A DNA stretch of 11,950 bases from Acidobacteriaceae bacterium (lineage in GTDB: Bacteria > Acidobacteriota > Terriglobia > Terriglobales > Acidobacteriaceae), in the NCBI GenBank assembly GCA_030040115.1, contig JASHUH010000113.1:1-11950 (forward strand), given 5' to 3'. Position numbers and translations under genes: made by a program. Position 1 is the first letter of the stretch, and every line of letters starts with the position of its first letter. Positions 7,978 to 11,950 of this stretch are shown piece after piece. Under the pieces are notes generated by a model. The model saw nothing but the letters and a program-made list of their open reading frames with translations, was not told the origin of the DNA and did no database searches.

Positions 7978-8456
7978 TTACTGCTTCGAGCCGCCGCTGT
8001 AACGCTCCAGCATGGCCGAGGAAATCTCGGCGCTCTCCGGCCAGTGTCCGCACTGCCGCCCCCGTGGGTTTCGTATTGCTCCAAATGGTTCGGATCCAGA
8101 TCGGCAGGATGGAGAATGTCGCCGAATGCCTCGTCTGGAATTGTCGGGAAAAATCGGTAATCGCTGTCAGCGACCCACTCCAGCTTCGTGGATTCACCCG
8201 GCCGGCTCACGAACACTGTATAAATCAGCGGTTCGCATCGATGCCAGTGCAGCGTAAAACCGTTCTCTTCAAGCAGCCCCGCATCCTTCTCCGCGGCTTC
8301 TCTCACTCGCTCTTCGCGATCGTGAAAGATATCGATATCGCTTGAGTAGCGCGGCGCGTTTCGGTTCAGCGGAGTGCTCCCGGCGACGTCGCTTTCGGGA
8401 TCTCGGTTCGAGGCCAAAAGCCTCAGAACATCGGATTGAATTTTAGAGAGCGGCAT
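7978..8456 (-). pseudogene. AbiEii-like nucleotidyltransferase, internally deleted and frameshifted
   Basis: From ATG 8456 the first 120 residues look like an intact nucleotidyltransferase N-terminus: MPLSKIQSDVLRLLASNRDP, the Gly-Ser motif (26-27), the acidic pair Asp40/Asp42 in 'SSDIDIFHD', 'KLEWV' (91-95) and 'DYRFFPTIPDEAFG' (99-112) up to 'LHPADL'. In relatives I recall, about 100 further residues follow before the tail. Here 'DPNHLEQYETHGG', which resembles that tail, follows at once (junction near 8096). The reading then leaves frame. Adding one base in the five-base C run at 8059-8063 restores 'RQCGHWPESAEISSAMLERY' and a TAA at 7978-7980, 71 nt before the next gene. The uncorrected frame instead runs on to 7860, overlapping the oxidoreductase start. 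I infer a broken gene; a sequencing error in the run could explain the frameshift but not the missing middle. It overlaps the antitoxin-like gene by 14 nt. Confidence 0.65.
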
Positions 8457-8679
8457 GGCAGGCTTGCTCAATCTGTTCGGCGAGGCGACGAGCCTCCAGA
8501 TTTCCCTCTACGCGCAAGCTGCGGGTAATGGCAAGAGCATCGGCGGGGGTCGGGTTTGGAACCGGCCTGCTGCTCCACAATGCCATCGTCCCGAACTTCC
8601 TGAAGGCTCGCTCATAGAGTTGGACGTATTCAGGCTGCTCCGCTGGGGTTTTCACGGATTCTTTGAGGCGGGGAAGCAT
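8443..8679 (-). CDS. Small antitoxin-like protein paired with the nucleotidyltransferase
   Basis: A 78-residue soluble, charged protein. The central 'RKFGTMALWSSRPVPNPTPA' (27-46) and C-terminal 'RSLRVEGNLEARRLAEQIEQ' (53-72) resemble short proteins I recall just upstream of AbiEii-like nucleotidyltransferase genes. I infer that it is the cognate partner, possibly an antitoxin; no DNA-binding fold is obvious. ATG 8679 is preferred because AGGGAG sits 9 nt upstream; a TTG start at 8727 would add 16 residues without such support. Its stop (8443) lies inside the nucleotidyltransferase start region, so the two were translationally coupled. It appears intact although its partner does not. It follows the UDP-sugar dehydrogenase gene by 84 nt on the same strand and could share its transcript. 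Confidence 0.6.
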   Translation of the reverse strand: MLPRLKESVKTPAEQPEYVQLYERAFRKFGTMALWSSRPVPNPTPADALAITRSLRVEGNLEARRLAEQIEQACHAAL

Positions 8680-8763
8680 CGGATCAGTCTCCCTACCGAT
8701 TATGACTTCGGTCGCCCTCGCCTGCAATCGTTCGCCAACAAACAGAGCGCCAAAGTTCGCCCC

Positions 8764-10110
8764 TCAGCAACGCACAATCTTCTCCGACTCAATCCCCCGC
8801 GTCGCGTTTCGCGTGTCCACCACCAGTTGCGCTTCTTTCACAATGGCCCGGTAATCGTAGCTCGAGTGGTCGGTCACAATCACCAGCGCGTCGAATTGGC
8901 CCAGATCGCAAAGCGGCGTGCTGGTCATGTTCAGGTCGTAATGGCGTCCGCGGCCCACGCTCGGGAAATAAGGGTCGTTGTACGCCACTTGAGCGCCCTT
9001 GGCGCGCAGCAACTCGATAATCGTCAGCGAGGGCGACTCGCGCAGATCGTCGACATCGCGCTTGTAGGCCAGGCCCAAGACCAGCACTTTCGACCCCTTC
9101 AGCGACTTTCCCCGTTCGTTGAGGCCGCCGGCGATCTGCTCCAGCACAAAATACGGCATCGCCGTGTTCACCTCGCCGGCCAGCTCAATGAACCGGGTGC
9201 GGAAATCGAACTCCCGCGCCTTCCACGAAAGATAAAACGGGTCGATGGGAATGCAATGGCCGCCCAGTCCCGGGCCCGGATAAAACGCCTGGAATCCGAA
9301 CGGCTTGGTCTTCGCCGCCTCGATCACTTCGTGAATGTCGATCCCCATCCGCATGCAGAGCTGTTTGAGCTCGTTCACCAGCGCGATATTCACACAGCGG
9401 TAAATGTTTTCGAGCAGCTTGGTCATCTCCGCCACCGCGGGACCGTTCACCTCGACTACGCGGCGAAAAATCGCGCCGTACATAGCGGCAGCCAGCTCCG
9501 CCGCCGCCGGGCTGCAGCCGCCCACCACCTTGGGAATTTCCTGCCGCGCCACGGTTTCGTTGCCCGGGTCCTCGCGCTCCGGCGAAAACACCACCAGGAT
9601 GCCCCTCTCGCCGGAACCGCGCGCCACCTTCAATCCCTTCGCATTGCCGCGCTCGAGCAGCGGAACCACGATCTCCTCCGTGGTTCCCGGATAGGTTGTG
9701 CTTTCGAGCGCAATCAACTGGTCTTCATGGACAAACGGGGCAATTGACTCCACCGTGCCCTTCACATAGCTCAGGTCCGGCTCGTGGTGCTCGTTGAGCG
9801 GCGTAGGCACGCAGATGATCACCGCGTCCATGCGCGCAATCTCGGAGTAGTCGCCGGTGGCCCGAAAGCCCGCCCGCTGCGCCTCCTTAATCGCCTCCGG
9901 CAGAATGCGCACAATATACGACCCGCCCGCATTGAGCGTCGCCACCTTCTCCGGCGCAATGTCGAAGCCGGTCACTCGGAACCCCTCGGCGCTGAACAGC
10001 AGCGCCAGAGGCAACCCCACATAGCCCATCCCGACGATCCCGATCCGGGCCTCACGGGTTTCCATTTTGCGCTTCAGCCCTTGCAGCCGGCTAACCGTCA
10101 CCTTGTTCAT
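8764..10110 (-). CDS. wbpA: UDP-N-acetyl-D-glucosamine 6-dehydrogenase (WbpA type)
   Basis: A 448-residue cytoplasmic enzyme of the UDP-glucose/GDP-mannose dehydrogenase family. It oxidises the C6 hydroxyl of a UDP-sugar twice with NAD+ to give the uronic acid used in O-antigen or capsule synthesis. The N-terminal Rossmann motif is 'GMGYVGLPLA' (27-36). The central domain has 'KLLENIYRCVNIALVNEL' (231-248, with the usual Lys and Asn) and 'FYPGPGLGGHCIPIDPFYL' (276-294), where Cys286 is the catalytic nucleophile. 'WKARE' follows (296-300) and the C-terminal UDP-binding domain has 'LGLAYKRDVDDLRESP' (345-360). The GLGGHCIPIDPFYLSWKARE block matches WbpA-type UDP-GlcNAc dehydrogenases better than UDP-glucose dehydrogenases; substrate remains inference. 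An internal ATG at residue 16 (10065) is an alternative start just before the Rossmann strand. No other polysaccharide gene is in the window. Confidence 0.92.
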   Translation of the reverse strand: MNKVTVSRLQGLKRKMETREARIGIVGMGYVGLPLALLFSAEGFRVTGFDIAPEKVATLNAGGSYIVRILPEAIKEAQRAGFRATGDYSEIARMDAVIICVPTPLNEHHEPDLSYVKGTVESIAPFVHEDQLIALESTTYPGTTEEIVVPLLERGNAKGLKVARGSGERGILVVFSPEREDPGNETVARQEIPKVVGGCSPAAAELAAAMYGAIFRRVVEVNGPAVAEMTKLLENIYRCVNIALVNELKQLCMRMGIDIHEVIEAAKTKPFGFQAFYPGPGLGGHCIPIDPFYLSWKAREFDFRTRFIELAGEVNTAMPYFVLEQIAGGLNERGKSLKGSKVLVLGLAYKRDVDDLRESPSLTIIELLRAKGAQVAYNDPYFPSVGRGRHYDLNMTSTPLCDLGQFDALVIVTDHSSYDYRAIVKEAQLVVDTRNATRGIESEKIVRC

Positions 10111-10124
10111 GATTCCTGATTGTA
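10111..10124 (-). promoter_or_regulatory. TACAAT -10-like box directly before wbpA
   Basis: On the - strand TACAAT (complement of 10119-10124, five of six matches to TATAAT) ends 8 nt before the ATG at 10110. Transcription would begin within about two bases of the start codon, giving a leaderless message. The AGGA at 10114-10117 would then be too close to use and probably not transcribed. No -35 was found at normal spacing, so the call is weak. Confidence 0.28.
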
Positions 10125-10181
10125 AGACCTCGCCCGCTTCGGCCCCCGCCGCAGCCGCCTTGACCCGTCCTTCATTGGCCT

Positions 10182-10221
10182 TGGCGCAACCTCACAGGCC
10201 GGTCAGCGCGATTTTGCGCCA
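10182..10221 (-). terminator. 8-bp inverted repeat after the GGDEF gene
   Basis: TGGCGCAA (10182-10189) and TTGCGCCA (10214-10221) pair perfectly around a 24-nt loop, starting 13 nt past the GGDEF stop. There is no T-run, so it may be a Rho-dependent end, a transcript-stabilising hairpin or a binding site; intrinsic termination is doubtful. Confidence 0.28.
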
Positions 10222-10245
10222 GCTAATGGACGGGCTAATGGACGG
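10222..10245. repeat. Tandem duplication of 12 bp across the GGDEF stop codon
   Basis: GCTAATGGACGG occurs twice head to tail (10222-10233 and 10234-10245). On the coding strand each unit reads Val-His-stop, so the second copy lies in frame after the gene's own stop and gives a double stop. It is probably a slippage duplication at the gene end with no effect on the protein. Confidence 0.75.
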
Positions 10246-11722
10246 TTTGCCCAGGCAAGATTTCTTGGTTACTCCGCCTGGTCTGCTTGATCATGTACAT
10301 GGCGGCATCTGCGGCGCTCAACAGGCTATCGCGGGTGGTTCCGTCCGCGGGATAAATGGCGATTCCGATGCTCGCGGTTCCGTGCACCGAGCAGCCATCC
10401 CAATTGAAGGGCTGTTCAAAGCAGCGCTCCAGGCGCAGAGTAATCTCCTTCACGTCGGCGCGGCCGCGGACATGGGGCAGAACGACGGCAAACTCGTCGC
10501 CGCCCAGCCGCGCCAGGATATCGCCGGGGCGCAGTTGACTCTTCATGCGCAGGGCCACTTCCTGAAGGTAGAGATCTCCGGTCCGGTGCCCGAATTGGTC
10601 ATTGACCTGTTTGAAATCGTTGAGGTCGATATAGAGCAGCCCGAAGACGCCCGCGGACTGTCGTGCAGCCTCCATCACGGTCTCGATCTGCCTTTCAAAC
10701 GAGAACCGGTTGTGAATGTCGGTGAGCAGGTCGAACTCCGAGTGACGCACGAGATCGGAATAGAGCCGCGAAGTCTCGATGGCCAGTCTGGCTAGCCGGG
10801 CCGCCTGGCCCAGGGACTCGGTTTCAACGGCGCGCGGCCTTGTGTTCGGGCCGAAGGCGGCGCATAGGACGCCCAGCGCAGGCCCGGAGCGGGAGGGAAT
10901 CGGCTCTTCGACGACGCGCAGCCGTGCCCGTGACGCCTCTGATACGGAATTGCCCAGCGTGGCGCCGTCCTCCACTTGGATCCAGCACGGCGCGCCGCCC
11001 AGCCAGGCTGAAACCAGCGCGTTGATGCTTTCCAGAATCTCCGCCAGCGGCCGGGAATTGTTAATGTCTTCAAGAATCATCCCCCGCCGGCGCTCGAGAT
11101 AGGCCATGGTGGCGTTGCGGAGACGGGCCTGGCGCTCAGTCCATATCGCCCGGATGCCGATGATGAGGATGACAGCCAGCAGCATCTCGATCACCCGGGT
11201 AAGGTTTTGCACATTCAGCAAGGACGGCTTGGCCACCACCTCGATATCGTCGAAGGAACGCAACAGGACATCGAAGCCAACCGGGCCCTCAAACGGATTG
11301 GAACCGTACGACACCGACGAAATGCCGGTGACGCGAACCCTGGCGCCCACCGGAACCTGCTTCATGGGCGGCAACTCGAAGCCCAGATCCTCATCAGTGT
11401 GCCGATAAAGAACCGAGAATAGATGGCCGTCGGCGGCGAGCAGATACTCGTCCTGATGCTCTTCCCGGCCTTCCCTCACCACCTCGCCTTCAATCGAAAT
11501 CAGGTCGAACGCATTCGTGCCTGAAGACAACTGGTCCCATCCGATTCTTTGCGGGGTTATGGGCGATCGCTTGTAGCTGTCTTCCACTTCGGCGTCGTTG
11601 AGGGTAAGCATTCCGTTGCGGACTGCCGCGTAGCCCGACGCGGTTGCCCGGTCGCCGAGGGTGAGGGGTTGTTCGTCCTTGGTCTCGATCCACAGGCTCT
11701 TGCCGCCATTCTGCAGCACCAC
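10235..11722 (-). CDS. GGDEF diguanylate cyclase with OB-like sensor region, N-terminus lost to an IS
   Basis: Makes cyclic di-GMP from two GTP at the inner membrane. The visible 495 residues hold a partial OB-like segment (1-50), a second one (about 72-165), one membrane helix (about 175-193), a GAF-like linker (about 212-325) and a GGDEF domain (about 328-485). The GGDEF domain has 'DLLTDIHNR' (331-339), 'YIDLNDFKQVND' (364-375), the inhibitory RxxD site 'RPGD' (398-401) and the active 'RLGGDEF' (405-411), so the catalytic core looks intact. The GTG at 11722 is only the first available start: matching residues continue upstream to about 11758 ('EGTITYYLRGASVVL'). Before that, no start codon exists in frame up to the window end, and the DNA belongs to an IS. 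A signal peptide or first membrane anchor is therefore missing. Without it the membrane topology is uncertain, and the gene may be a pseudogene. No Shine-Dalgarno precedes 11722. Confidence 0.85.
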   Translation of the reverse strand: MVLQNGGKSLWIETKDEQPLTLGDRATASGYAAVRNGMLTLNDAEVEDSYKRSPITPQRIGWDQLSSGTNAFDLISIEGEVVREGREEHQDEYLLAADGHLFSVLYRHTDEDLGFELPPMKQVPVGARVRVTGISSVSYGSNPFEGPVGFDVLLRSFDDIEVVAKPSLLNVQNLTRVIEMLLAVILIIGIRAIWTERQARLRNATMAYLERRRGMILEDINNSRPLAEILESINALVSAWLGGAPCWIQVEDGATLGNSVSEASRARLRVVEEPIPSRSGPALGVLCAAFGPNTRPRAVETESLGQAARLARLAIETSRLYSDLVRHSEFDLLTDIHNRFSFERQIETVMEAARQSAGVFGLLYIDLNDFKQVNDQFGHRTGDLYLQEVALRMKSQLRPGDILARLGGDEFAVVLPHVRGRADVKEITLRLERCFEQPFNWDGCSVHGTASIGIAIYPADGTTRDSLLSAADAAMYMIKQTRRSNQEILPGQTVH

Positions 11723-11778
11723 CGACGCGCCCCGAAGGTAGTAGGTGATGGTTCCCTCTATAAGCGCTAAGATAACGC

Positions 11779-11807
11779 TTGACGTGTTCGAGGAACTGAG
11801 GTAGGCT
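11779..11807 (+). promoter_or_regulatory. Possible promoter of the IS transposase
   Basis: TTGACG (11779-11784, five of six matches to TTGACA) is followed after 17 nt by TAGGCT (11802-11807, three of six matches to TATAAT), 7 nt before the transposase ATG. The -35 and spacing are good and the -10 poor. Initiation here would give an almost leaderless message; GAGG at 11798-11801 is too far for a normal ribosome-binding site. Confidence 0.3.
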
Positions 11808-11814
11808 TCGGTGC

Positions 11815-11950
11815 ATGCCGGAGATGGAAGATTGGCAGGTTCTTCTAGGTTTATTTCCCGCTGGTTGGGAGCAGGAGGGGCGCAGCAGTGGGGCGGTGAG
11901 GCGTTTGCGCGGTTTTGATTCCGTCGAGGCCTTGCTGCGCACGCTGTTGT
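11815..11950 (+). CDS. IS4-family transposase, N-terminal 45 residues (partial)
   Basis: The open frame starts at ATG 11815 and runs off the right edge without a stop. The visible residues read MPEMEDWQVLLGLFPAGWEQ, then GAVRRLRGFDSVEALLRTLL. This matches the start of IS4-type (DDE) transposases I recall from Acidobacteriota and cyanobacteria: 'W..VL.LLP.GWE..A...GA..R.RGF.S..ALLR.LL'. The catalytic DDE residues lie beyond the window. Another ATG at 11824 is a possible start. The opposite-strand open frames here are shadows. The call rests on only 45 residues and remembered family pattern. Confidence 0.72.
   Translation, partial: MPEMEDWQVLLGLFPAGWEQEGRSSGAVRRLRGFDSVEALLRTLL

Larger units (their letters stand above)
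11759..11950 (+). mobile_element. Left end of an IS4-type insertion sequence (continues beyond window)
   Basis: The transposase gene at 11815 points away from the GGDEF gene, and GGDEF homology stops at about 11758, so the IS tip should lie at or just right of 11759. That leaves about 56 nt between tip and transposase start, a usual length. An AAGCG/CGCTT inverted pair (11762-11766, 11776-11780) lies in this tip. The exact terminal repeat and target duplication cannot be defined without the right end. Confidence 0.6.

Noticed and set aside
7860..8471. Intact 203-residue nucleotidyltransferase
   Set aside because: The last 70 or so residues do not look like the family and overlap the oxidoreductase start. 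A TTG start at 8471 is less likely than ATG 8456.
8455..9747. Open frame of 430 codons on the + strand opposite wbpA
   Set aside because: It is antisense to a clear dehydrogenase gene, with composition typical of shadow frames and no motif.
11490..11942. Open frame of 150 codons on the - strand at the right end
   Set aside because: It is out of frame with the GGDEF protein and antisense to the transposase start, with no family resemblance.
1..11950. CRISPR array, tRNA, rRNA or phage module
   Set aside because: No regularly spaced repeats, cloverleaf or rRNA-like sequence, and no phage or defence genes beyond the AbiEii-like pair were seen on reading both strands.

Overview
The window is a GC-rich stretch of bacterial chromosome, probably from an Acidobacteriota member (Bryobacterales/Solibacter-like). 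This assignment is an inference from the gene set: a GGDEF protein with tandem OB-like extracellular segments, etfBA near a membrane Fe-S ETF:quinone oxidoreductase, a WbpA-type UDP-sugar dehydrogenase, and an AbiEii-like nucleotidyltransferase pair. No rRNA, tRNA or CRISPR array was seen.

Positions 1-3054 (+ strand) carry the 3' end of a 4-alpha-glucanotransferase gene (malQ), a six-helix YihY/BrkB family membrane protein, a candidate terminator, and a full pyruvate kinase gene (pyk). Positions 3055-3356 are a convergent, gene-free spacer with a repeat element and a nested hairpin. Positions 3357-5116 (- strand) are etfB and etfA, overlapping by ATGA, for the two subunits of an electron transfer flavoprotein. 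A divergent gene at 5197-5925 (+) encodes a UPF0149 protein with a C-terminal SEC-C zinc motif. Its 3' flank holds a second, inverted copy of the repeat. At 6032-7906 (-) lies a membrane-anchored protein with two 4Fe-4S motifs and CCG-type domains, the expected ETF:(mena)quinone oxidoreductase. It should pass electrons from EtfAB, for example from acyl-CoA oxidation, to the quinone pool.

Upstream of it, at 7978-8679 (-), are the remains of a two-gene module: a small intact antitoxin-like gene and an AbiEii-like nucleotidyltransferase gene that appears to have lost its middle and to carry a C-terminal frameshift. Next come a UDP-N-acetylglucosamine 6-dehydrogenase gene (8764-10110, -) and a GGDEF diguanylate cyclase gene (10235-11722, -). 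The diguanylate cyclase has lost its N-terminus to an insertion sequence whose IS4-type transposase begins at 11815 (+) and runs off the window.

Most of the window is core metabolism and energy conservation. Three places look disturbed: the repeat pair around etfBA and the SEC-C gene, the broken nucleotidyltransferase, and the IS insertion. I found no convincing undescribed system. The repeat family, the decayed toxin-like gene and the decapitated cyclase most deserve a second look.
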